The notes below the pieces were generated by a model. The model saw nothing but the letters and a program-made list of their open reading frames with translations, had not been told where the DNA came from and made no database searches. A stretch of 64,000 bases of DNA, from NCBI GenBank assembly GCA_025200525.1, contig CM045758.1, positions 248,001 through 312,000 on the forward strand, given 5' to 3'. A program made the translations under genes and the position numbers. Shown here in pieces: positions 24,886 through 35,400 of this stretch. Each line of letters opens with the position of its first letter. The first letter of the stretch is position 1. This DNA is from Camellia lanceoleosa. Its lineage: Eukaryota > Streptophyta > Magnoliopsida > Ericales > Theaceae.

Positions 24886-25012
24886 CATAAACTTGTAACA
24901 ACATAAACTTGTAACATACATAAGCTTGTAACAGACTTAAACTTGTAACATACATGAACTAGTAACATGCGTAAACTTGTAACATACGTGAACTTGTAAC
25001 ATACTTGAACCA
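24886..25012. repeat. ~17-bp minisatellite 'aacttgtaacatac'
   Basis: About seven copies of acatacgtgaacttgta follow the 24-bp array directly. The complete element has shorter versions at 37967-38047 and 43047-43130. Confidence 0.8.
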
Positions 25013-27296
25013 CGGTATTATTACCCCCGGGTAAGGGCCTTGCGCTAAGGATACCTTAAATACCTTTATATAAATGAACAATCATTCAGTGATTCAAAAC
25101 GTAACATGTTAGGAAATAGGGCATTTCTTGTCATACCATGTTATTATCATACGCTTAACAAAGATAGAAATAATTCACATTCTCATGAGGGTTACATAAA
25201 CATATTAAACTTTTGCCCTTATGTCGTGATTTCTGAATAATTTCCCATTCACGCGAATACACATAGCTTTCCAATTATTCTGATTCATCGAAGGTGTCTA
25301 CCCTTGATAACCTATAATCTGCTCTATATTTACTCAAAATCCGCTCTTCAAGAATGAACCTAATTTCTTTATTCTTTAAGAAACGGCGTAGTTCACTTGA
25401 TCTATTAATCAGTAGCACATAGAAGCATACACATTTGTTTGATCGTTCGTCTATGTTAACATAGTTGACTTGTAATTAAGAAAGTACTAATGCTAATCGT
25501 TACACCAGTCACATGAGTTAACTTAGTTAACTTAAGTCTAACAGGACATTCCTGATAAATATTAACAAAAGGTAAGCATGTTGTACAGATTGAATGATAT
25601 CAAAGATACGTGAATACTATGACTACATAGTGCTTATACGTTCCCTTGGTTCGTCATGAATTACTATAGATATCTTGCACATAACGTTAGTATTCCTTGT
25701 CAACAATAAATAAAATGTATTGCACAATAATGCCTTTAGATTTTCCAATTAACATACTTGCAAGGAATAGTATGGTAACAATAAGAATCATTAACGATCA
25801 TTGAATGTACGACTACCGTACTACTACTCACAGTGGTAGGTCTCTGATAGCGGTGAAACGATGTCCTCATCTTGACCTACAAACATAATGCACATAGCAG
25901 ATTATGAGAATAAAATCAATCTCTTTTTATTCCTCCCTCCATAGTTATGATGGTTCTAGACTCATTATTCCTTCATAGGTTATAATCCATGCCTCATAAA
26001 ATAGGAGGAATCGATAGGAGAAAGGTTCAGGTGAAGAAACAGTACAAATTCAGTAAATAGAAAGTGAATAGTCGTCACTAATTTGGGCATAACTAAATTT
26101 TTACTTAGAATTTTGGAGTGAGACCACCACCATTGGAAACTAGACTTTCGGGGCTTGATTTTAGGCTCAAGAATCACTCAAAACGGAGTCCGGATGCAAA
26201 AGATATGCTTGTTCAAAGTTACTCAAAGATAAGTCAACAGGTGGCTGCTCAGTGCTCACTTTGCCGCCAGTGGCCCAATTCCGCTCGAGCAGAAGAACGC
26301 GACCGCTCGAGCGCCCAAAAACAGAATGAAAACCTATTTTTTTTTCCCTCTTCTCCGCACATGCGGCCATGGCCTCCGTGACGGCGTGCATGGTCCCCTT
26401 TGACATCCAAATTCATACCAAATCCCATTTTTTATGGGCATCAACAAGGTCCAAAACAGATCTTTTAATTACTAAAACATGCTTCAAAGATCATGTAATT
26501 AGGAGGTACAAACACATAATAATCTAGATATTAACTAGATCTTTACATCACAACCCATAAACAAAACTTGAATCTTGCATGATCTAAATACATACATATA
26601 GTCATCTCACACATAAGTGTAATCAAGCATGGAGGATCAAAAATAAGACATGATTTCTTTTACATGATTCCAATTAACACCATTAACTCCATGATGAGAA
26701 TACCTCCTCAATTCTACAAGTAACACACACATACATACACTAACTTGCATGATTACCCAAGAAGTTCTTACCACATCCAAGAGGAGTGAATTAAAATAAA
26801 TTCTACATACCTTGAGCTTCAAAAATCTACAAAGCCTCCTAATTTTGACCCAAAGCTCTTCCTTGTTGAACTTTCCCTTTCCTTCCTTTTCTTATTCTCT
26901 TCTTCTCTTCCAGGAGATATTTACGAATTGCATCCCCCCAAGGTCAAGTGTTAAAGGCATGGATATAAAGATATACATAATAGGTGAATAAAACAAACTC
27001 ATTCATTTAATCATCCCAAATTGAAATTTCACGGAAACGCTTATTATTACGTAAAAATTATGCCGATCGCAAATTTAAAATCAATTTCAGATAATTAAGT
27101 CTCAAAGGCTTCCAATTTCTGATTCAAACATTATAATGGTGACAGATACTTTCCTTATTCAACAGATATGAACCTATATTCATAGGATCCACTTAATCAA
27201 ACTTAATTTCATACGAAATTTCACAATAGGCATATAAATGCACGTATTGCGACTAAAAGCATACCAGAAAGTATGTATGAGGGTCGGGTTATTACA

Positions 27297-28850
27297 CTAA
27301 ACCCTAAACCCTAAACCCTAAAATCCTAAACCCTAAACCCTAAACCTTAAACCCTAAATCCTAAAATCTAAAACCCTAAACCCTAATCCCTAAACCCTAA
27401 ATCCTAAAACCCTAAAATCCTAAACCCTAAACCCAAAACCTAAAACCCTAAACCCTAAAACCAAAAACCCAAACCCCAAAACCAAACCCTAAACCTAAAC
27501 CAAATCCAAACCCAAACCCTAAACCCAAACCCAAACCCAAACTCAAACCCAAACCAAACCAAAACCCAAAACCCAAAACCCAAAACCAAAACCAAAACCA
27601 AACCCAAACCCTAAAACCAAAACCCAAACCCTAAACCCTAAACCCCAACCTAAAACCCTAAAACCTAAAACCTAAACCAAGACAAACCCAACTCAAACCC
27701 CAAACCCCAAAACCTAAAATCCCTAAACCTAAACCCCAAATCTAAACCTAAATCCTAAAACCCCAAACCTAAACCTAAAAATCCCAAAAACCAAACCCAA
27801 ACCTAAACCCAAACCCAAATCAATCCTCAAACCCAAACCTCAACCAAACCTCAACCCCCAAACTTTAAACCTAAACCTCAAACCCAAACTAAACTTCAAA
27901 CTCCAAACCTAAACCTCAATCCTAAACCCTAAAACCCTAAACCCTAAACCCTAAAAACCTAAAAACCCTAAAATCCTAAACCCTAAACCCTAAACCCTAA
28001 ACCCTAAAAACCCTAAAACCCAAAACCTGAAATACTAAACCCTAAACCCTAATAACCCTAAACCCTAGACCCTAAATCCTAAATCCTAAATCCTAAATCC
28101 CAAACCCTAAATGCTAAACCTAAAAACTCTAAACCCTAAATCCTAAACCTTAAATCCAAAATCCTAAACCCAAAATTCTAAATCCAAAACCCTAAATCCT
28201 GAACCCTAAACCCTAAACCCAAACCCTAAATCCTAAGTTTCAAACTTAAAACCCAAACCCAAACCCCAAACCCAAACCCAAACCCAAACTTAAACCCTAA
28301 ACCCTAAACCCTAAACCCTAAATCCTAAATCCTAAATCCTAAACCCTAAACCCTCAACCCTACAATGCTAAACCCTAAACCTTAAACCCTACAATCCGAA
28401 ACCCTAAATCTTAAACCCTACAACCCTAAAACCTAAACCCTATAATCCTAAACCCAAAATCCTAAAACCCTAAACCCTAAACCCTAAACCCTAAACCCAA
28501 CAACCCTAAACCCTGAACCCTAAACCTAAAAACCCTGAAACCCTTAAAAACCGTAAAAACCCTAAACCCTATAATCCTAAACCCAAAACCCTAAAACCCT
28601 AAATCCTAAACCCTAAATCCAACAACCCTAAACCCTAAACCCTAAACCCTAAGCCTAAAAACCCTAAAACCCTAAAAATCCTAAATCCTAAATCCCTAAA
28701 CACCCTAAATCCTAAACGCTAAATCCTAAACCCCTAAAAACCCTAAACCCTAAACCTTAAACCCTAAACTCTGAAACCCTAAACCCTAAATCCTAAAACC
28801 CTAAATCCTAAACCCTAAATCTTAAAAATCCTAAAAACCCCAAACCCTAA
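27297..28850. repeat. Interstitial telomere-like tract, right part
   Basis: About 1.55 kb of CCCTAAA units with many variants (cctaaat, cccaaac, aaaccc, ccctaaaa), least perfect in the middle (27430-27900). It runs into a truncated copia integrase at 28851 with a shared 'acc'. The degeneracy shows it is old and is not an active telomere. Confidence 0.92.
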
Positions 28851-29790
28851 ACCAAGATGCCTCATAAAAGTGTTGAAAAAAATACCGAATTGTTAAAATT
28901 ATTTCATACTGATTTGTGTGAGTTTGAAGGAATTTTAACTCGGGGTGGTAATTGATATTTTATCACTTTTATTGATGATTTTTCAAAATACACAAACGTA
29001 TATTTATTAAAAAATAAAAGTGATGCTTTTGAGAAATTTAAAGAATTCCTTCTTGAAATGGAAAATCAATTCGGTAAAAAGATTAAAAGAATTAGACGTG
29101 ATAGAGGCCGGGAGTATGAATCTCTAGGATTCAACTCTTTTGTTCAGCCATTGGGAAATATTCATGAGACTATTCCACCATATTCACCTTCATCAAATGG
29201 CATAGCTGAAAAAAAAAATAGAACGTTAATTGACTTGACGAATGCTATGCTTATTGATTCAGGTGCTCTCTCAAATCTTTGGGCGAGGCTATTTTGAAAG
29301 CTTACCATGTGATAAATAGAGTGCCACACAAAAAGACTAAAATTGTCCCTTTTGAGTTGTGGCGGGGGCATAAACCAAATCTAGGTTATTTGCAGGTTTG
29401 GGGTTGCTTAGCTTTGTGAGGCTTGTAGATCTTAAACGACCTAAATTGGGTGAACAAGCTACCACCTGTGCATTTCTTGGGTATGCAATGCATAGTACAG
29501 CTTATAGATTTTTTGATTTAGAAAATAATATTATTTTTGAATCAGATGATACTATTTTTCATAAAAATAAATTTCTTTTCAAATCTAGAAATAGTGGGGG
29601 TCAAATAATTTTTGAAAATATTTTATCCATGTCTAGCTCTTCTACTCCTTCTCAAGTTTTTCAAGAACAAGAAAATTCTCAAATCCAACCAAGGAGGAGT
29701 AAACGAGCTAGAGTTGAAAAAGATTTTGGCCCTGACTATTATCTTTACAGCGTGGAAGAAATTCCTCTTATGGTGCAAGAAGCTTTATCA
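28851..29790 (+). pseudogene. Copia E1 integrase, 5'-truncated
   Basis: The sequence opens in the integrase just after the zinc-finger region (TK.PHKSVEKNTELL) and covers the catalytic core: D in LFHTDLCEF, D in RRDRGREYE, E in NGIAEKKNRT. The C-terminal part follows up to the RRSKRARVEKDFGPDYY linker. Defects are a TGA at 28953-28955 and a lost base near 29280 (ctttgggcgag for ctttggggcgag), so there is no functional product. Gag, protease and the HHCC finger are missing because the copy begins at the telomere-like tract. In the family, this enzyme inserts the cDNA into chromosomes. Confidence 0.85.
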
Positions 29791-30819
29791 TCACCTGATA
29801 CTATTTTCTGGAGAGAGACTGTAAATGATGAGTTAGATTCACTACTTTTAAATAAAACATGAAAGCTAGTGGATTTACCTCCAGGTTGTAAAACTATTGG
29901 GTGTAAATGGGTCCTTCATAAAAAACTTAAACCGGATGGAACTATAGATAAATATAAAGCGAGACTTGTTGCTAAAGGTTTTAAGCAACAAGTTGATCTT
30001 GATTTCTTTGATACTTTTTCTCCTAACTAGAGTTACATCCATTAGATCGTTGATTGCAAGTCGCAATTCATGGTTTAAAAATTCATCAAATGGATGTAAA
30101 AATAACATTTTTAAATAGAGATCTAGATGAGGAGATTTACATAGACCAACCCAAAGGATTTGTGGAGCCTGGCCAAGAAAGCAAGGTGTGTAAGCTAAAC
30201 TACATCCCTTTATGGTTTAAAACAAGCTCCTAAACAGTGGCAAGAGAAATTTGAGTCTTGCATGCTTGAGAATGGCTATAAGACTAATGAATATGATAAG
30301 TGCATGTATTATAAAACTTGTGAAAATGCACATGTGATTATTAGCCTATATGTTGATGATCTACTTATCTTTGGCTCTAATTTGCATAATATAAATGAGA
30401 CTAAAAATATGCTTAATAGCCACTTTGATATGAAAGATCTTGGTGAAGCCAATTTTATTTTGGGAATCAAAATTACCAAGACTAATGATGGTATTTTTCT
30501 TGATCAAGATTATGTTGAGAAAATTTTAAAGAAATATAATTTTCTAGATCAGAAACATGTTGCTACTCCTTTTGATGCAAGCATACATTTATCTGTTGTA
30601 ACAAGTGAAAAAGAAGTGATTAATCAAATGGAATATGCTAGCATGATCGGTAGTTTGAGATATGTTACTGACTGTACGAGACCTGAAATTGCATATGCTA
30701 TTGGATTACTTAGCAGGTTTACTAGCAAACCAAGTCGAGATCATTGGCTAGCCATGGGAAGAATTATGAGATATTTATCTGGAACCAAAAATTATGGTTT
30801 GTTTTATAACAAGTATCCT
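29791..30819 (+). pseudogene. Copia E1 reverse transcriptase
   Basis: RVT_2-type RT. The fingers/palm start is seen in [15 protein letters not shown], followed by [28 protein letters not shown] and the catalytic YVDD at 30349-30360, then DLGEANFILGIKI. It is broken by a stop near 29860 (aaaacatga for aaaacatgg), shifts near 30026 and 30050 (the 'ctccggttac' block is altered and bases of the 'gttgattgcagtggctg' block are lost) and a disrupted [14 protein letters not shown] stretch near 30200. The Gln codon before WHE is still CAG here, unlike in E4-E7. Confidence 0.85.
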
Positions 30820-31233
30820 GGAGTACTTGAGGGATATAGTGATGCCGATTGGAACACTTTGTCAGGTGATTCTCTCTCTACCTCGGGTTTTATTTTTACA
30901 TTGGGTGGTGGTGCTATATGTTGAAAGTCTAAAACACAGACGATAAATGCTAATTCTACAATGGAAGCTGAGCTTAGAGCGTTAGCTTCAACATGTGAGG
31001 AAGCGAATTGGTTGAGCGATTTGTTACATGAAATTCCTTTTTGGGAAAAATCGATTCCTCCTGTGTCAATTCGTTATGATAGCACTGCGGCTATTGGTAG
31101 AGTGAACAATCATTTTTATAATGGTAAATCCAGACCTATTCGAAGGAAATGCAATAATGTGAGATCCTATTTGAGTAATGGTATCATAACTATGAATTAT
31201 GTAAGATCTTGTGATAATCTTATGATCCGCTAA
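30820..31233 (+). pseudogene. Copia E1 RNase H
   Basis: RNase HI-like domain of the copia polyprotein with the three acidic anchors: D in GYSDADWNTLSGD, E in NSTMEAELRAL, D in RYDSTAAIGR. A TGA at 30922-30924 (TGG to TGA in the ICWKSK motif) and the loss of bases in the DNLADPLTK end motif (aatcttatgatccgctaacc) inactivate it. The family enzyme removes RNA from the RNA-DNA hybrid during cDNA synthesis. Confidence 0.85.
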
Positions 31234-31854
31234 CCAAGGCCTTGGCAAGAGATAGGATCTAGAATACATCGAGGGGATGGGTTTACAATTTATAAAATCA
31301 TAAATCATGTATGAGGATACCCAACCTAGGGACCGTAGATCCAGAATTAGGTTGAATGGGAAGAACTAATCATATGGTGGTTGTAAAAATGCACTCTTTA
31401 ATATTTTGTTATCCATCCCTATGATGTAAGTGCATTTGTCCCAGAATGTTGAGGGTTAAGTTTTATACTCTTAATGAAATTCAGAGCTCTTATTGAGTGG
31501 GGTGTGTAAATTACAGAACATCCTCGATGTATTTCAATTGTGAGCATGAAAGTGGGGCCGCTTATGAGAACAAGGCTTATTCTCGAATATGTTCATGAAA
31601 ACTGGATTAGCACAAGGTCAGAATGTGCTAGCTATTAAAGCCTGCGTCAACACCGGATTATTATGTGTAAGCAGTAATTCTTTATTTCCCCTAAGCTGTC
31701 ATAGTTCAAGTCTGAGACCACTACTGACTCTAGAGTAGAGGTTGTTGTTTCACTAATGAAGGTTCAATGCAGAGCACACCTTCATGATGCATACTAGTCT
31801 ATCTTTGTTTGGTAATCTCTCTTGTCCTTGTTGATATTAAAATGAGTAGGGGAT
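31234..31854 (+). other. E1 3' untranslated region and polypurine tract
   Basis: About 0.6 kb of non-coding sequence between RNase H and the LTR, conserved in E4 (45612-46174, minus), E5 (53959-54532) and twice in E7 (61741-62063, 63645-64000, minus). Recognisable blocks are 'gaggatacccaacctagggacc', 'gaaagtggggccgctt' and 'accttcatgatgcatactagt'. It ends in the purine tract AAAATGAGTAGGGGAT (31839-31854), which would prime plus-strand synthesis. No env-like frame is present. Confidence 0.8.
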
Positions 31855-32462
31855 TGTTGGACCATTTTAATATCTTGTATTTATTTATTTATATATCTTG
31901 TTCATGAATGGGGTTTCATTGCTTTGGTAACCTCTCATCTTGGTCAGAAATGGACATAAATGGAGTTTCATTACTTTGGTAACCTCTTGATCATGAATGG
32001 AGGTTAATTAGAGTTCATGACCTTGGTGGTGAATTAATTTTGGAGTTTCTCTATTTTCTCTAGTTTAATGATCATCTTTATTTTTGGTGTAACTGTAAGG
32101 TCCTAATGGCCTATAAATAGTCCCTCTCATCTACTCTTTTCTAGACCAACACACACCAACTATTTTCTATACAAGAGAAATTACTAGCAAAGAAGGGTTT
32201 TTTTCTTGGTGGAGCTTTGGGTTCACCATCTTGTGCAGAGTTGGCCTGAACCATACGACAAGTGGTCAGGCTGTTGTATCCTGGAAGGGACAAGTCATAG
32301 TTTTGTGACTACTGCATCGGTATTTGGGTTCTTCCTACCGCAGTGGGCTTGATCTCCTTAAAGAAAACGAGATTTTCGTGCCTCAACCTGATCTATTTGT
32401 ATCTCATTTTCTTTGCATCATTTATCAATAAAATATAATTTTTTCTAGTATTTTCACCAATA
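31855..32462 (+). repeat. Copia LTR, full length (3' LTR of E1 / 5' LTR of E2)
   Basis: It starts TGTTGGACC directly after the purine tract and ends CACCAATA (CA mutated to TA), 608 bp. Gag-type sequence starts only about 20 bp downstream, so one LTR serves both neighbours: E1-LTR-E2 is either a tandem array or a recombination product. TATAAATA is at 32112-32119 and AATAAA at 32427-32432. The 18-base word GGGCTTGATCTCCTTAAA (32345-32362) has its exact complement just outside the LTR. Confidence 0.9.
32112..32119 (+). promoter_or_regulatory. TATA box of copia LTR
   Basis: TATAAATA in the block 'ggcctataaatagtccctctc'. It is conserved at 54780-54787 (+), 45341-45348 (-) and 57537-57544 (-), in the same place relative to the LTR ends. 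Confidence 0.65.
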
Positions 32463-32482
32463 ATTTTAAGGAGATCAAGCCC
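32345..32482 (+). promoter_or_regulatory. Potential leader hairpin joining LTR and PBS position
   Basis: GGGCTTGATCTCCTTAAA (32345-32362) pairs perfectly with TTTAAGGAGATCAAGCCC (32465-32482), which starts two bases beyond the LTR end, where a primer-binding site is expected. The loop would be about 100 nt. E3 keeps most of it (33998-34015 with 34118-34135, 14 bases contiguous). No TGGTATCAGAGC-type tRNA-iMet site is seen here. Confidence 0.5.
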
Positions 32483-33958
32483 GGAACAAGTACCAGAAAC
32501 CAATGATGGAATTGGAGATCTCAACAAGCCTTTCAAGTTCAAAAGAGTTCATTTGAAGAGGTGGAAAGGAAAAGTTATTTTTTACCTTAGCCTTTTGAAA
32601 GTTGCATATGTTCTTACCAAAAAGAATCCAAACAAAATCTCAACCAAGGAGATGAATGATGAAGACTACAAGGCACATGAAGCAAAAGTGGCTTCCTATA
32701 ATACAAATGAGTATAAATGTCACTTTTGTCTCTTAAATTGCCTTGCTGATCAATTTTATGATTACTATGACACCACTTACACTTTCGCAAAGAAAATTTG
32801 GAAAGCTTTACAGACTAAGTATGATACTGAAGAGGCAGGAGCAAAAAAGTATGCAACTAGCCACTTTTTTCGCTTCCAAATGGTAGACGAAAAATCCGTT
32901 GTGGAGCAAGCACAAGATTTCCAAATGATAGTTACAGAAGTAAGATCTGAAGGCATCAAGATTGGTGACAACTTGGTAGTTGCAGGACTTGTTGACAAGC
33001 TACCGTCATCCTGGAGAGAATTCCAAAAGAGCATGCGCCACAAACAAAATGAGAGTTCCTTAGAGGCGTTGATCACTCGCATCCGAGTAGAAGAGGAGGC
33101 TAGAGGCCAAGATGCATTAATAACACAAGCGGGTAATGGCAATTCTACCACAAAGGTAAACTTTGTTTTAGCAAATAATAACTTACCGAAAGGTCACAAT
33201 TCCAAGACTACTTATTTGAAGCCTTATAAAAAGAATATGAAGAATTATGGTAAACCTCACAATAAATGGATTAATCCAGATAAGAACCAAGGTACATCAC
33301 CTCCACAAATATTTACATGCTTTGTATGTGGCAAAAGTGGGCATATTGCTCAAACTTGCAAATTTCGAAAACGTGCACCTGCCCCAAAGGCTAACGTTAT
33401 TGAGGAGCCATTTGCGGCAATGATTATAGATATTTGCATGGTTAATTATGTGGACGGTTGTTCGGTAGATTCTGGTGCTAATAGACATGTTTGTTATGAT
33501 CAAGCTTGGTTCAAGGTGTAGACCCCCTTTGATGATGAGAAAACAATTATGCTTGGTGACTCTAGTCAAACCAAGATACTTGGGAGTGGTGAGGTTGACC
33601 TTAAGTTTACCTCTGGACATGTGCTTACTTTAAAAGATGTGCTTTATACACCGTCCATGAGGAAGAATTTGATGTTAAGTTATTTGTTGAATAAGGCTGG
33701 TTTTAAGCAAACTATGGAATCTGATCAATATGTGATTACCAAGAAGGGTATTTTTGTGGGTAAGAGTTATGCTTGTGATGGGATGTTCAAATTGAATGTT
33801 GAGATTAATAAACCATCTACCAATTTGGTTTACATGTCGTCTTCTATTAATTTTTGGCATGCTCGCTTGTGTCATATAAATAGTAAATATGTGGGAATCA
33901 TGAGTAGTTTAGGATTAATCCTTAAAGTGACAAAATTTTTTGAGAAATGTGAAGTTTG
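32483..33958 (+). pseudogene. Copia E2 gag-protease-integrase N-terminus
   Basis: This is the most complete gag in the window. It reads from [20 protein letters not shown] (no start codon visible) through RWKGKV, a UBN2-type capsid region and the zinc knuckle [14 protein letters not shown] (33318-33359), to the aspartic protease motif DSGA (33468-33479). A single in-frame TAG at 33519-33521 interrupts it. The same frame then runs through [29 protein letters not shown] and the integrase finger start [13 protein letters not shown]...CEVC. At 33955-33958 it joins LTR sequence within a shared 'tttg', so integrase core, RT and RNase H are absent. Confidence 0.88.
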
Positions 33959-34115
33959 TGACTGCTACATCAGTACTGGGGTTCTTCCTACTGCAGTGGG
34001 CTTGATCTCCTTAAAGAAAACGAGATATCCGTGCCTCAGCCTGTTCTATTTGTATCTCATTTTCTTTGCATTATTTATCAATAAAATATAATTTTTTCTG
34101 GAATTTTCACCAACA
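33955..34115 (+). repeat. Copia LTR 3' fragment
   Basis: The last ~160 bp of an LTR ('gtgactgctacatcagta' to TTTTCACCAACA) are fused to the E2 integrase finger by microhomology and followed by the gag of E3. The proper CA end is kept here, confirming where the LTR stops. Confidence 0.85.
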
Positions 34116-34445
34116 ATTTTAAGGAGATCAAACCACGGAACAAGTACCAGAAAAAACCAATGATGGATTTGGAGATCTCAACAAGCCTTTCAAGTTCAAA
34201 GGAGTTCATTTTAAGAGGTGGAAAGGAAAAGTTCTTTTTTACCTTAACCTTTTGAAAGTTGCAGATGTTCTTATCGAAAAGAATCCAAACAAAATCCCAA
34301 CCGAGGAGATGAATGATGAAAACTACGAGGCACATGAAGCAAAAGTGGCTTCCTACAATACAGATAAGTATAAATGTCACTTTTATCTCTTAAATTTCCT
34401 TGCTGATTAATTTTATGATTATTACTATGACACCACTTATACTTT
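34116..34445 (+). pseudogene. Copia E3 gag fragment with fused deletion
   Basis: Gag N-terminal region ([20 protein letters not shown] to DTTYT), with 'aaa' length changes near 34150. At 34408-34410 the QF codon is TAA (gctgattaatttt for gctgatcaatttt), and three extra bases (att) follow. At 34444-34445 'actt' passes straight into 'tgtcttctattaat' of the integrase. This removes the rest of gag and the whole protease, about 1.05 kb when measured on E2. E5 and E7 have the same three changes. Confidence 0.85.
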
Positions 34446-35400
34446 GTCTTCTATTAATTTTTGGCATGCTCGCTTGTGTCATATTAACAGTAAATATGTG
34501 GGAATCATGAGTAGTTTAGGATTAATTCCTAAAGTGACAAAAATTTTTGAGAAATGTGAAGTTTACAGTAAAGCAAAAACTACCAAGAGGCCTCATAAAA
34601 GTGTTGAAAAAACACCGAATTGCTAGAATTATTTCATACTGATTTGTGTGAGTTTGAAGGAATTTTAACTCGGGGTGGTAACCGATATTTTACCACTTTT
34701 ATTGATGATTTTTCAAAATACACAAACATATATTTATTAAAAAATAAAAGTGATGCTTTTGAGAAATTTAAAGAAATCCTTCTTGAAGTGGAAAATCAAT
34801 TCGATAAAAAGATTAAAAGAATTAGAAGTGATAGAGGCCGAGTGTATGAATCTCTTAGATTCAACTCTTTTGTTCAGTCATTGGGAATTATTCATGAGAC
34901 TACTCCACCATATTCACCTTCATCAAATGGCGTAGCTGAAAGAAAAAATAGAACGTAAATTGACTTAACGAATGCTATGCTTATTGATTCAGGTGCTCCA
35001 TCAAATCTTTGGGGCGAGGCTATTTTGCCAGGTTGCCTTGTGATAAATAGAGTGCCACACAAATAGACTAAAATTGTATCTTATGAGTTGTGGCAGGGGC
35101 ATAAACCAAATCTAGGTTATTTGTAGTTTGGGGTTATTTAGCTTTTGTGAGGCTTGCAGATCCTAAACGACCTAAATTGGGTGAACGAGCTACCAATTGC
35201 TTTTTCTTGGGTATGCGTTGCATAGTATAGCTTATAGATTTTGTGATATGGAAAATAATATTATTTTTGAATCAGGTGATGCTATTTTTTATGAAAATAA
35301 ATTTCCTTTCAAATCCAGAAATAGTGGGTGTCAAATAATTTCTGAAAATATTTTATCCATGCCTAGCTCTTCTCCTCCTTCTCAAGTTTTTCAAGAACAA
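34446..35400 (+). pseudogene. Copia E3 integrase
   Basis: It begins at [19 protein letters not shown] (HHCC finger), continues through CEVYSKAKTTKRPHKSVEK, then the core with D in LFHTDLCEF, D in RSDRGRVYE and E in NGVAERKNRT. Defects are a stop in RTLID (aacgtaaattgac, near 34957), stops near 35065 and 35128, and small shifts near 35120-35200. The C-terminal HKPNLGYL and FLGYALHS blocks are recognisable. Confidence 0.83.

Larger units (their letters stand above)
24021..27296 (-). mobile_element. Solo LTR of family L in telomere-like DNA
   Basis: It begins TGTCACACC and ends GGTCGGGTTATTACA, with telomere-like repeats on both sides and a 5-bp TSD. At 3276 bp it matches the LTR size of the complete element at 37009-45240 and shares its blocks: 'cggtattattacccccgg', 'cagtggtaggtctc', 'gatgtcctc.tcttgacctac', 'gggcttgattttaggctcaag'. 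The absence of PBS, PPT or internal sequence fits LTR-LTR recombination. Orientation minus is inferred from the complete element. Confidence 0.88.

Noticed and set aside
24602..24955. Repeat protein MKALETYG (plus) or CFKGFHA (minus)
   Set aside because: It translates a 24-bp minisatellite within a solo LTR; the open frames result from a unit divisible by three.
26118..26406. Small frames around 'ccgctcgagcgcccaaaaaca' in the family-L LTRs (also 39089-39305, 44130-44402)
   Set aside because: The frames are not preserved between the three LTR copies (stops and shifts differ), so they are chance frames in a GC-richer block.
27297..28850. Functional telomere
   Set aside because: Units are highly degenerate, the tract is internal with retrotransposons on one side and satellite on the other, and a solo LTR lies inside it.
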